NCBI GenBank assembly: GCA_037783545.1
Contig: JBBELK010001109.1
Coordinates: 58,283-122,282, forward strand
DNA length: 64,000 bases
Direction: 5' to 3'
Source of the DNA: Henricia sp. BOLD:AAB3569
Lineage: Eukaryota; Echinodermata; Asteroidea; Spinulosida; Echinasteridae
Both the position numbers and the translations under genes were made by a program. The notes below the pieces were generated by a model, which saw only the letters and a program-made list of their open reading frames with translations, was not told where the DNA came from and made no database searches. Positions 1 to 13,372 of the stretch are shown here, in pieces (positions within the stretch are counted from its first letter, which is position 1; every line of letters starts with the position of its first letter).

Positions 1-3000
1 GCAAATTTGGAAGTCAAGAAATTTCGCGACGAACTTCAAATTTTGCATGCTCCAAACAGTCTATATTCCGCACTTGTCCTAAAAAATTGACAGACTTTCG
101 CCGGGAAATGGCCGAGAAATTTCAGAGTTTAGGGAAAACTGGGCTCGGGCTTCCTGCCTGATCTGCAGACCGTGGTTGTCCGTGTACTCCTGATCACTCG
201 TGCGCATGCTCAGTCTTGTTTAGGACGGGAATTTGGTCAAAGTGTGGTCCAAACGTCGGCAAATTTGGAAGTCAAGAAATTTCCCGACGAACTTCAAATG
301 TTGCATGCTCCAAACAGTCTATATTCCGCACTTGTCCTGAAAAATTCACAGACTTTCGCCGGGAAATGGCCGAGAAATTTCAGAGTTTAGGGAAAACTGG
401 GCTCGGGCTTCCTGCCTCCTCTGCAGACCGTGGCTGTCCGTGTACTCCTGATCACTCGTGCGCATGCTCAGTCTTGTTTGGGACTGGAATTTGGTCAAAG
501 TGTGGTCCAAACGTCGGCAAATTTGGAAGTCAAGAAATTTCGCGACGAACTTCAAATTTTGCATGCTCCAAACAGTCTATATTCCGCACTTGTCCTAAAA
601 AATTGACAAACTTTCGCCGGGAAATGGCCGAGAAATGTCAGAGTTTAGGGAAAACTGGGCTCGGGCTTCCTGCCTGATCTGCAGACCGTGGTTGTCCGTG
701 TACTCCTGATCACTCGTGCGCATGCTCAGTCTTGTTTGGGACGGGAATTTGGTCAAAGTGTGGTCCAAACGTCGGCAAATTTGGAAGTCAAGAAATTTCC
801 CGACGAACTTCAAATGTTGCATGCTCCAAACAGTCTATATTCCGCACTTGTCCTGAAAAATTCACAGACTTTCGCCGGGAAATGGCCGAGAAATTTCAGA
901 GTTTAGGGAAAACTGGGCTCGGGCTTCCTGCCTCCTCTGCAGACCGTGGCTGTCCGTGTACTCATGATCACTCGTGCGCATGCTCAGTCTTGTTTGGGAC
1001 GGGAATTTGGTCAAAGTGTGGTCCAAACGTCGGCAAATTTGGAAGTCAAGAAATTTCCCGACGAACTTCAAATTTTGCATGCTCCAAACAGTCTATATTC
1101 CGCACTTGTCCTGAACAATTCACAGACTTTCGCCGGGAAATGGCCGAGAGATTTCAGAGTGTAGGGAAAACTGGGCTCGGGCTTCCTGCCTCCTCTGCAT
1201 ACCGTGGCTGTCCGTGTACTCCTGATCACTCGTGCGCATGCTCAGTCTTGTTTGGGACGGGAATTTGGTCAAAGTGTGGTCCAAACGTCGGCAAATTTGG
1301 AAGTCAAGAAATTTCGCGACGAACTTCAAATTTTGCATGCTCCAAACAGTCTATATTCCGCACTTGTCCTAAAAAATTGACAGACTTTCGCCGGGAAATG
1401 GCCGAGAAATTTCAGAGTTTAGGGAAAACTGGGCTCGGGCTTCCTGCCTGATCTGCAGACCGTGGTTGTCCGTGTACTCCTGATCACTCGTGCGCATGCT
1501 CAGTCTTGTTTAGGACGGGAATTTGGTCAAAGTGTGGTCCAAACGTCGGCAAATTTGGAAGTCAAGAAATTTCCCGACGAACTTCAAATGTTGCATGCTC
1601 CAAACAGTCTATATTCCGCACTTGTCCTGAAAAATTCACAGACTTTCGCCGGGAAATGGCCGAGAAATTTCAGAGTTTAGGGAAAACTGGGCTCGGGCTT
1701 CCTGCCTCCTCTGCAGACCGTGGCTGTCCGTGTACTCCTGATCACTCGTGCGCATGCTCAGTCTTGTTTGGGACTGGAATTTGGTCAAAGTGTGGTCCAA
1801 ACGTCGGCAAATTTGAAAGTCAAGAAATTTCCCGACGAACTTCAAATTTTGCATGCTTCAAACAGTCTATATTCCGCATTTGTCCTGAAAAATTCACAAA
1901 CTTTCGCCGGGAAATGGCCGAGAGATTTCAGAGTGTAGGGAAAACTGGGCTCGGGCTTCCTGCCTCCTCTGCAGACCGTGGCTGTCCGTGTACTCCTGAT
2001 CACTCGTGCGCATGCTCAGTCTTGTTTGGGACGGGAATTTGGTCAAAGTGTGGTCCAAACGTCGGCAAATTTGGAAGTCAAGAAATTTCTCGACGAACTT
2101 CAAATTTTGCATGCTCCAAACAGTCTATATTCCGCACTTGTCCTGAAAAATTCACAGACTTTCGCCGGGAAATGGCCGATAAATTTTAGAGATTAGGGAA
2201 AACTGGGCTCGGGCTTCCTGCCTGCTCTGCAGACCGTGGTTGTCCGTGTACTCCTGATCACTAGTGCGCATGCTAAGTCTTGTTTGGGACGGGAATTTGG
2301 TCAAAGTGTGGTCCAAACGTCGGCAAATTTGGATGTCAAGAAATTTCCCGACGAACTTCAAATTTTGCATGCTCCAAACAGTCTATATTCCGCACTTGTC
2401 CTGAAAAATTCACAGACTTTCGCCGGGAAATGGCCGAGAAATTTCAGAGATTAGGGAAAACTGGGCTCGGGCTTCCTGCCTCCTCTGCAGACCGTGGCTG
2501 TCCGTGTACTCCTGATCACTCGTGCGCATGCTCAGTCTTGTTTAGGACGGGAATTTGGTCAAAGTGTGGTCCAAACGTCGGCAAATTTGGAAGTCAAGAA
2601 ATTTCCCGACGAACTTCAAATTTTGCATGCTCCAAACAGTCTATATTCCGCACTTGTCCTAAAAAATTGACAAACTTTCGCCGGGAAATGGCCGAGAAAT
2701 TTCAGAGTTTAGGGAAAACTGGGCTCGGGCTTCCTGCCTGATCTGCAGACCGTGGTTGTCCGTGTACTCCTGATCACTCGTGCGCATGCTCAGTCTTGTT
2801 TGGGACGGGAATTTGGTCAAAGTGTGGTCCAAACGTCGGCAAATTTGGAAGTCAAGAAATTTCCCGACGAACTTCAAATGTTGCATGCTCCAAACAGTCT
2901 ATATTCCGCACTTGTCCTGAAAAATTCACAGACTTTCGCCGGGAAATGGCCGAGAAATTTCAGAGTTTAGGGAAAACTGGGCTCGGGCTTCCTGCCTCCT

Positions 3001-6000
3001 CTGCAGACCGTGGCTGTCCGTGTACTCATGATCACTCGTGCGCATGCTCAGTCTTGTTTGGGACGGGAATTTGGTCAAAGTGTGGTCCAAACGTCGGCAA
3101 ATTTGGAAGTCAAGAAATTTCGCGACGAACTTCAAATTTTGCATGCTCCAAACAGTCTATATTCCGCACTTGTCCTAAAAAATTGACAGACTTTCGCCGG
3201 GAAATGGCCGAGAAATTTCAGAGTTTAGGGAAAACTGGGCTCGGGCTTCCTGCCTGATCTGCAGACCGTGGTTGTCCGTGTACTCCTGATCACTCGTGCG
3301 CATGCTCAGTCTTGTTTAGGACGGGAATTTGGTCAAAGTGTGGTCCAAACGTCGGCAAATTTGGAAGTCAAGAAATTTCCCGACGAACTTCAAATTTTGC
3401 ATGCTCCAAACAGTCTATATTCCGCACTTGTCCTAAAAAATTGACAAACTTTCGCCGGGAAATGGCCGAGAAATTTCAGAGTTTAGGGAAAACTGGGCTC
3501 GGGCTTCCTGCCTGATCTGCAGACCGTGGTTGTCCGTGTACTCCTGATCACTCGTGCGCATGCTCAGTCTTGTTTGGGACGGGAATTTGGTCAAAGTGTG
3601 GTCCAAACGTCGGCAAATTTGGAAGTCAAGAAATTTCCCGACGAACTTCAAATGTTGCATGCTCCAAACAGTCTATATTCCGCACTTGTCCTGAAAAATT
3701 CACAGACTTTCGCCGGGAAATGGCCGAGAAATTTCAGAGTCTAGGGAAAACTGGGCTCGGGCTTCCTGCCTCCTCTGCAGACCGTGGCTGTCCGTGTACT
3801 CATGATCACTCGTGCGCATGCTCAGTCTTGTTTGGGACGGGAATTTGGTCAAAGTGTGGTCCAAACGTCGGCAAATTTGGAAGTCAAGAAATTTCCCGAC
3901 GAACTTCAAATTTTGCATGCTCCAAACAGTCTATATTCCGCACTTGTCCTGAACAATTCACAGACTTTCGCCGGGAAATGGCCGAGAGATTTCAGAGTGT
4001 AGGGAAAACTGGGCTCGGGCTTCCTGCCTCCTCTGCATACCGTGGCTGTCCGTGTACTCCTGATCACTCGTGCGCATGCTCAGTCTTGTTTGGGACGGGA
4101 ATTTGGTCAAAGTGTGGTCCAAACGTCGGCAAATTTGGAAGTCAAGAAATTTCTCGACGAACTTCAAATTTTGCATGCTCCAAACAGTCTATATTCCGCA
4201 CTTGTCCTGAAAAATTCACAGACTTTCGCCGGGAAATGGCCGAGAAATTTCAGAGATTAGGGAAAACTGGGCTCGGGCTTCCTGCCTGCTCTGCAAACCG
4301 TGGTTGTCCGTGTACTCCTGATCACTCGTGCGCATGCTCAGTCTTGTTTGGGACGGGAATTTGGTCAAAGTGTGGTCCAAACGTCGGCAAATTTGGAAGT
4401 CAAGAAATTTCCCGACGAACTTCAAATTTTGCATGCTCTAAACAGTCTATATTCCGCACTTGTCCTGAAAAATTCACAGACTTTCGCCGGGAAATGGCCG
4501 AGAAATTTCAGAGATTAGGGAAAACTGGGCTCGGGCTTCCTGCCTCCTCTGCAGACCGTGGCTGTCCGTGTACTCCTGATCACTCGTGCGCATGCTCAGT
4601 CTTGTTTGGGACGGGAATTTGGTCAAAGTGTGGTCCAAACGTCGGCAAATTTGGAAGTCAAGAAATTTCCCGACGAACTTCAAATTTTGCATGCTCCAAA
4701 CAGTCTATATTCCGCACTTGTCCTGAAAAATTCACAGACTTTCGCCGGGAAATGGCCGAGAAATTTCAGAGATTAGGGAAAACTGGGCTCGGGCTTCCTG
4801 CCTGCTCTGCAGACCGTGGTTGTCCGTGTACTCCTGATCACTCGTGCGCATGCTCAGTCTTGTTTGGGACGGGAATTTGGTCAAAGTGTGGTCCAAACGT
4901 CGGCAAATTTGGAAGTCAAGAAATTTCTCGACGAACTTCAAATTTTGCATGCTCCAAACAGTCTATATTCCGCACTTGTCCTAAAAAATTGACAAACTTT
5001 CGCCGGGAAATGGCCGAGAAATTTCAGAGTTTAGGGAAAACTGGGCTCGGGCTTCCTGCCTGATCTGCAGACCGTGGTTGTCCGTGTACTCCTGATCAAT
5101 CGTGCGCATGCTCAGTCTTGTTTGGGACGGGAATTTGGTCAAAGTGTGGTCCAAACGTCGGCAAATTTGGAAGTCAAGAAATTTCCCGACGAACTTCTAA
5201 TTTTGCATGCTCCAAACAGTCTATATTCCGCACTTGTCCTGAAAAATTCACAGACTTTCGCCGGGAAATGGCCGAGAAATTTCAGAGATTAGGGAAAACT
5301 GGGCTCGGGCTTCCTGCCTGCTCTGCAGACCGTGGTTGTCCGTGTACTCCTGATCACTCGTGCGCATGCTCAGTCTTGTTTGGGACGGGAATTTGGTCAA
5401 AGTGTGGTCCAAACGTCGGCAAATTTGGAAGTCAAGAAATTTCCCGACGAACTTCAAATTTTGCATGCTCCAAACAGTCTATATTCCGCACTTGTCCTGA
5501 AAAATTCACAGACTTTCGCCGGAAATGGCCGAGAAATTTCAGAGATTAGGGAAAACTGGGCTCGGGCTTCCTGCCTCCTCTGCAGACCGTGGCTGTCCGT
5601 GTACTCCTGATCACTCGTGCGCATGCTCAGTCTTGTTTGGGACGGGAATTTGGTCAAAGTGTGGTCCAAACGTCGGCAAATTTGGAAGTCAAGAAATTTC
5701 CCGACGAACTTCAAATTTTGCATGCTCCAAACAGTCTATATTCCGCACTTGTCCTGAAAAATTCACAGACTTTCGCCGGGAAATGGCCGAGAAATTTCAG
5801 AGATTAGGGAAAACTGGGCTCGGGCTTCCTGCCTGCTCTGCAGACCGTGGTTGTCCGTGTACTCCTGATCACTCGTGCGCATGCTCAGTCTTGTTTGGGA
5901 CGGGAATTTGGTCAAAGTGTGGTCCAAACGTCGGCAAATTTGGAAGTCAAGAAATTTCGCGACGAACTTCAAATTTTGCATGCTCCAAACAGTCTATATT

Positions 6001-8685
6001 CCGCACTTGTCCTAAAAAAATTGACAAACTTTCGCCGGGAAATGGCCGAGAAATTTCAGAGTTTAGGGAAAACTGGGGTCGGGCTTCCTGCCTGATCTGC
6101 AGACCGTGGTTGTCCGTGTACTCCTGATCACTCGTGCGCATGCTCAGTCTTGTTTGGGACGGGAATTTGGTCAAAGTGTGGTCCAAACGTCGGCAAATTT
6201 GGAAGTCAAGAAATTTCCCGACGAACTTCAAATGTTGCATGCTCCAAACAGTCTATATTCCGCACTTGTCCTGAAAAATTCACAGACTTTCGCCGGGAAA
6301 TGGCCGAGAAATTTCAGAGTTTAGGGAAAACTGGGCTCGGGCTTCCTGCCTCCTCTGCAGACCGTGGCTGTCCGTGTACTCCTGATCACTCGTGCGCATG
6401 CTCAGTCTTGTTTGGGACGGGAATTTGGTCAAAGTGTGGTCCAAACGTCGGCAAATTTGGAAGTCAAGAAATTTCTCGACGAACTTCAAATTTTACATGC
6501 TCCAAACAGTCTATATTCCGCACTTGTCCTGAAAAATTCACAGACTTTCGCCGGGAAATGGCCGAGAAATTTCAGAGATTAGGGAAAACTGGGCTCGGGC
6601 TTCCTGCCTGCTCTGCAAACCGTGGTTGTCCGTGTACTCCTGATCACTCGTGCGCATGCTCAGTCTTGTTTGGGACGGGAATTTGGTCAAAGTGTGGTCC
6701 AAACGTCGGCAAATTTGGAAGTCAAGAAATTTCGCGACGAACTTCAAATTTTGCATGCTCCAAACAGTCTATATTCCGCACTTGTCCTAAAAAATTGACA
6801 AACTTTCGCCGGGAAATGGCCGAGAAATTTAAGAGTTTAGGGAAAACTGGGCTCGGGCTTCCTGCCTGATCTGCAGACCGTGGTTGTCCGTGTACTCCTG
6901 ATCACTCGTGCGCATGCTCAGTCTTGTTTGGGACGGGAATTTGGTCAAAGTGTGGTCCAAACGTCGGCAAATTTGGAAGTCAAGAAATTTCCCGACGAAC
7001 TTCAAATGTTGCATGCTCCAAACAGTCTATATTCCGCACTTGTCCTAAAAAATTGACAAACTTTCGCCGGGAAATGGCCGAGAAATTTCAGAGTTTAGGG
7101 AAAACTGGGCTCGGGCTTCCTGCCTGATCTGCAGACCGTGGTTGTCCGTGTACTCCTGATCACTCGTGCGCATGCTCAGTCTTGTTTGGGACGGGAATTT
7201 GGTCAAAGTGTGGTCCAAACGTCGGCAAATTTGGAAGTCAAGAAATTTCCCGACGAACTTCAAATGTTGCATGCTCCAAACAGTCTATATTCCGCACTTG
7301 TCCTGAAAAATTCACAGACTTTCGCCGGGAAATGGCCGAGAAATTTCAGAGTTTAGGGAAAACTGGGCTCGGGCTTCCTGCCTCCTCTGCAGACCGTGGC
7401 TGTCCGTGTACTCATGATCACTCGTGCGCATGCTCAGTCTTGTTTGGGACGGGAATTTGGTCAAAGTGTGGTCCAAACGTCGTCAAATTTGGAAGTCAAG
7501 AAATTTCCCGACGAACTTCAAATTTTGCATGCTCCAAACAGTCTATATTCCGCACTTGTCCTGAAAAATTCACAGACTTTCGCCGGGAAATGGCCGAGAG
7601 ATTTCAGAGTGTAGGGAAAACTGGGCTCGGGCTTCCTGCCTCCTCTGCAGACCGTGGCTGTCCGTGTACTCCTGATCACTCGTGCGCATGCTCAGTCTTG
7701 TTTGGGACGGGAATTTGGTCAAAGTGTGGTCCAAACGTCGGCAAATTTGGAAGTCAAGAAATTTCTCGACGAACTTCAAATTTTGCATGCTCCAAACAGT
7801 CTATATTCCGCACTTGTCCTAAAAAATTGACAAACTTTCGCCGGGAAATGGCCGAGAAATTTCAGAGTTTAGGGAAAACTGGGCTCGGGCTTCCTGCCTG
7901 ATCTGCAGACCGTGGTTGTCCGTGTACTCCTGATCACTCGTGCGCATGCTCAGTCTTGTTTGGGACGGGAATTTGGTCAAAGTGTGGTCCAAACGTCGGC
8001 AAATTTGGAAGTCAAGAAATTTCCCGACGAACTTCAAATGTTGCATGCTCCAAACAGTCTATATTCCGCACTTGTCCTGAAAAATTCACAGACTTTCGCC
8101 GGGAAATGGCCGAGAAATTTCAGAGTTTAGGGAAAACTGGGCTCGGGCTTCCTGCCTCCTCTGCAGACCGTGGCTGTCCGTGTACTCATGATCACTCGTG
8201 CGCATGCTCAGTCTTGTTTGGGACGGGAATTTGGTCAAAGTGTGGTCCAAACGTCGGCAAATTTGGAAGTCAAGAAATTTCCCGACGAACTTCAAATTTT
8301 GCATGCTCCAAACAGTCTATATTCCGCACTTGTCCTGAAAAATTCACAGACTTTCGCCGGGAAATGGCCGAGAAATTTCAGAGATTAGGGAAAACTGGGC
8401 TCGGGCTTCCTGCCTCCTCTGCAGACCGTGGCTGTCCGTGTACTCCTGATCACTCGTGCGCATGCTCAGTCTTGTTTGGGACGGGAATTTGGTCAAAGTG
8501 TGGTCCAAACGTCGGCAAATTTGGAAGTCAAGAAATTTCGCGACGAACTTCAAATTTTGCATGCTCCAAACAGTCTATATTCCGCACTTGTCCTAAAAAA
8601 TTGACAAACTTTCGCCGGGAAATGGCCGAGAAATTTCAGAGTTTAGGGAAAACTGGGCTCGGGCTTCCTGCCTGATCTGCAGACC

Positions 8686-11600
8686 GTGGTTGTCCGTGTA
8701 CTCCTAATCACTCGTGCGCATGCTCAGTCTTGTTTGGGACGGGAATTTGGTCAAAGTGTGGTCCAAACGTCGGCAAATTTGGAAGTCAAGAAATTTCCCG
8801 ACGAACTTCAAATGTTGCATGCTCCAAACAGTCTATATTCCGCACTTGTCCTGAAAAATTCACAGACTTTCGCCGGGAAATGGCCGAGAAATTTCAGAGT
8901 TTAGGGAAAACTGGGCTCGGGCTTCCTGCCTCCTCTGCAGACCGTGGCTGTCCGTGTACTCATGATCACTCGTGCGCATGCTCAGTCTTGTTTGGGACGG
9001 GAATTTGGTCAAAGTGTGGTCCAAACGTCGTCAAATTTGGAAGTCAAGAAATTTCCCGACGAACTTCAAATTTTGCATGCTCCAAACAGTCTATATTCCG
9101 CACTTGTCCTGAAAAATTCACAGACTTTCGCCGGGAAATGGCCGAGAGATTTCAGAGTGTAGGGAAAACTGGGCTCGGGCTTCCTGCCTCCTCTGCAGAC
9201 CGTGGCTGTCCGTGTACTCCTGATCACTCGTGCGCATGCTCAGTCTTGTTTGGGACGGGAATTTGGTCAAAGTGTGGTCCAAACGTCGGCAAATTTGGAA
9301 GTCAAGAAATTTCTCGACGAACTTCAAATTTTGCATGCTCCAAACAGTCTATATTCCGCACTTGTCCTGAAAAATTCACAGACTTTCGCCGGGAAATGGC
9401 CGAGAAATTTCAGAGATTAGGGAAAACTGGGCTCGGGCTTCCTGCCTGCTCTGCAAACCGTGGTTGTCCGTGTACTCCTGATCACTCGTGCGCATGCTCA
9501 GTCTTGTTTGGGACGGGAATTTGGTCAAAGTGTGGTCCAAACGTCGGCAAATTTGGAAGTCAAGAAATTTCCCGACGAACTTCAAATTTTGCATGCTCCA
9601 AACAGTCTATATTCCGCACTTGTCCTGAAAAATTGACAGACTTTCGCCGGGAAATGGCCGAGAAATTTCAGAGATTAGGGAAAACTGGGCTCGGGCTTCC
9701 TGCCTGCTCTGCAGACCGTGGTTGTCCGTGTACTGCTGATCACTCGTGCGCATGCTCAGTCTTGTTTGGGACGGGAATTTGGTCAAAGTGTGGTCCAAAC
9801 GTCGGCAAATTTGGAAGTCAAGAAATTTCGCGACGAACTTCAAATTTTGCATGCTCCAAACAGTCTATATTCCGCACTTGTCCTAAAAAATTGACAAACT
9901 TTCGCCGGGAAATGGCCGAGAAATTTCAGAGTTTAGGGAAAACTGGGCTCGGGCTTCCTGCCTGATCTGCAGACCGTGGTTGTCCGTGTACTCCTGATCA
10001 CTCGTGCGCATGCTCAGTCTTGTTTGGGACGGGAATTTGGTCAAAGTGTGGTCCAAACGTCGGCAAATTTGGAAGTCAAGAAATTTCCCGACGAACTTCA
10101 AATTTTGCATGCTCCAAACAGTCTATATTCCGCACTTGTCCTAAAAAATTGACAAACTTTCGCCGGGAAATGGCCGAGAAATTTCAGAGTTTAGGGAAAA
10201 CTGGGCTCGGGCTTCCTGCCTGATCTGCAGACCGTGGCTGTCCGTGTACTCCTGATCACTCGTGCGCATGCTCAGTCTTGTTTGGGACGGGAATTTGGTC
10301 AAAGTGTGGTCCAAACGTCGGCAAATTTGGAAGTCAAGAAATTTCCCGACGAACTTCAAATGTTGCATGCTCCAAACAGTCTATATTCCGCACTTGTCCT
10401 AAAAAATTCACAGACTTTCGCCGGGAAATGGCCGAGAAATTTCAGAGTTTAGGGAAAACTGGGCTCGGGCTTCCTGTCTGCTCTGCAGACCGTGGCTGGC
10501 CGTGTACTCCTGATCACTCGTGCGCATGCTCAGTCTTGTTTGGGACGGGAATTTGGTCAAAGTGTGGTCCAAACGTCGGCAAATTTGGAAGTCAAGAAAT
10601 TTCCCGACGAACTTCAAATGTTGCATGCTCCAAACAGTCTATATTCCGCACTTGTCCTGAAAAATTCACAGACTTTCGCCGGGAAATGGCCGAGAAATTT
10701 CAGAGTTTAGGGAAAACTGGGCTCGGGCTTCCTGCCTCCTCTGCAGACCGTGGCTGTCCGTGTACTCATGATCACTCGTGCGCATGCTCAGTCTTGTTTG
10801 GGACGGGAATTTGGTCAAAGTGTGGTCCAAACGTCGTCAAATTTGGAAGTCAAGAAATTTCCCGACGAACTTCAAATTTTGCATGCTCCAAACAGTCTAT
10901 ATTCCGCACTTGTCCTGAAAAATTCACAGACTTTCGCCGGGAAATGGCCGAGAGATTTCAGAGTGTAGGGAAAACTGGGCTCGGGCTTCCTGCCTCCTCT
11001 GCAGACCGTGGCTGTCCGTGTACTCCTGATCACTCGTGCGCATGCTCAGTCTTGTTTGGGACGGGAATTTTGTCAAAGTGTGGTCCAAACGTCGGCAAAT
11101 TTGGAAGTCAAGAAATTTCTCGACGAACTTCAAATTTTGCATGCTCCAAACAGTCTATATTCCGCACTTGTCCTGAAAAATTCACAGACTTTCGCCGGGA
11201 AATGGCCGAGAAATTTCAGAGATTAGGGAAAACTGGGCTCGGGCTTCCTGCCTGCTCTGCAAACCGTGGTTGTCCGTGTACTCCTGATCACTCGTGCGCA
11301 TGCTCAGTCTTGTTTGGGACGGGAATTTGGTCAAAGTGTGGTCCAAACGTCGGCAAATTTGGAAGTCAAGAAATTTCCCGACGAACTTCAAATTTTGCAT
11401 GCTCCAAACAGTCTATATTCCGCACTTGTCCTGAAAAATTGACAGACTTTCGCCGGGAAATGGCCGAGAAATTTCAGAGATTAGGGAAAACTGGGCTCGG
11501 GCTTCCTGCCTGCTCTGCAGACCGTGGTTGTCCGTGTACTCCTGATCACTCGTGCGCATGCTCAGTCTTGTTTGGGACGGGAATTTGGTCAAAGTGTGGT

Positions 11601-12297
11601 CCAAACGTCGGCAAATTTGGAAGTCAAGAAATTTCGCGACGAACTTCAAATTTTGCATGCTCCAAACAGTCTATATTCCGCACTTGTCCTAAAAAATTGA
11701 CAAACTTTCGCCGGGAAATGGCCGAGAAATTTCAGAGTTTAGGGAAAACTGGGCTCGGGCTTCCTGCCTGATCTGCAGACCGTGGTTGTCCGTGTACTCC
11801 TGATCACTCGTGCGCATGCTCAGTCTTGTTTGGGACGGGAATTTGGTCAAAGTGTGGTCCAAACGTCGGCAAATTTGGAAGTCAAGAAATTTCGCGACGA
11901 ACTTCAAATTTTGCATGCTCCAAACAGTCTATATTCCGCACTTGTCCTAAAAAATTGACAAACTTTCGCCGGGAAATGGCCGAGAAATTTCAGAGTTTAG
12001 GGAAAACTGGGCTCGGGCTTCCTGCCTGATCTGCAGACCGTGGCTGTCCGTGTACTCCTGATCACTCGTGCGCATGCTCAGTCTTGTTTGGGACGGGAAT
12101 TTGGTCAAAGTGTGGTCCAAACGTCGGCAAATTTGGAAGTCAAGAAATTTCCCGACGAACTTCAAATGTTGCATGCTCCAAACAGTCTATATTCCGCACT
12201 TGTCCTAAAAAATTCACAGACTTTCGCCGGGAAATGGCCGAGAAATTTCAGAGTTTAGGGAAAACTGGGCTCGGGCTTCCTGTCTGCTCTGCAGACC
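8686..12297 (+). repeat. Higher-order repeat: two copies of a 7-monomer (1806-bp) unit
   Basis: The order of diagnostic monomers at 8686-10491 recurs at 10492-12297. An aaatgttgcatg monomer is followed by one with tcatgatcac plus cgtcgtcaaattt, then one with tttctcgacg, then monomers with ctgcaaaccg and gaaaaattgacag, ending with gcctgatctgcag monomers. Matching landmarks are 1806 bp apart (7 x 258), for example the cgtcgtcaaattt variant near 9030 and near 10836. The same variant near 7482 is 1548 bp (6 monomers) earlier, so a shortened unit precedes this pair. Array growth was therefore by multi-monomer blocks as well as single monomers. Confidence 0.8.
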
Positions 12298-13372
12298 GTG
12301 GCTGGCCGTGTACTCCTGATCACTCGTGCGCATGCTCAGTCTTGTTTGGGACGGGAATTTGGTCAAAGTGTGGTCCAAACGTCGGCAAATTTGGAAGTCA
12401 AGAAATTTCCCGACGAACTTCAAATTTTGCATGCTACAAACAGTCTATATTCCGAACTTGTCCTAAAAAATTTACAAACTTTCGCCGGGAAATGGCCGAG
12501 AAATTTCAGAGTTTAGGGAAAACTGGGCTCGGGCTTCCTGCCTGATCTGCAGACCGTGGCTGTCCGTGTACTCTGATCACTCGTGCGCATGCTCAGTCTT
12601 GTTTGGGACGGGAATTTGGTCAAAGTGTGGTCCAAACGTCGGCAAATTTGGAAGTCAAGAAATTTCCCGACGAACTTCAAATTTTGCATGCTCCAAACAG
12701 TCTATATTCCGCACTTGTCCTGAACAATTGACAGACTTTCGCCGGGAAATGGCCGAGAAATTTCAGAGTTTAGGGAAAACTGGGCTCGGGATTCCTGCCT
12801 GCTCTGCAGACCGTGGCTGTCCGTGTACTCCTGATCACTCGTGCCCATGCTCAGTCTTGTTTGGGACGGGAATTTGGTCAAAGTGTGGTCCAAACGTCGG
12901 CAAATTTGGAAGTCAAGAAATTTCCCGACGAACTTCAAATTTTGCATGCTCCAAACAGTCTATATTCCGCACTTGTCCTGAAAAATTGACAGACTTTCGC
13001 CGGGAAATGGCCGAGAAATTTCAGAGTTTAGGGAAAACTGGGCTCGGGCTTCCTGCCTGCTCTGCAGACCGTGGCTGGCCGTGTACTCCTGATCACTCGT
13101 GCGCATGCTCAGTCTTGTTTGGGACGGGAATTTGGTCAAAGTGTGGTCCAAACGTCGGCAAATTTGGAAGTCAAGAAATTTCCCTACCAACTTTAAATTT
13201 TGCATGCTACAAACAGTCTATATTCCGCACTTGTCCTAAAAAATTGACAAACTTTCGCCGGGAAATGGCCGAGAAATTTCAGAGTTTAGGGAAAACTGGG
13301 CTCGGGCTTCCTGCCTGATCTGCAGACCGTGGCTGTCCGTGTACTCATGATCACTCGTGCGCATGCTCAGTC

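Noticed and set aside
1280..1330. CENP-B box in the satellites (NTTCGNNNNANNCGGGN)
   Set aside because: The reverse strand gives GTTCGTCGGGAAATTT, which matches only the first half; the required A and the trailing CGGG are absent.
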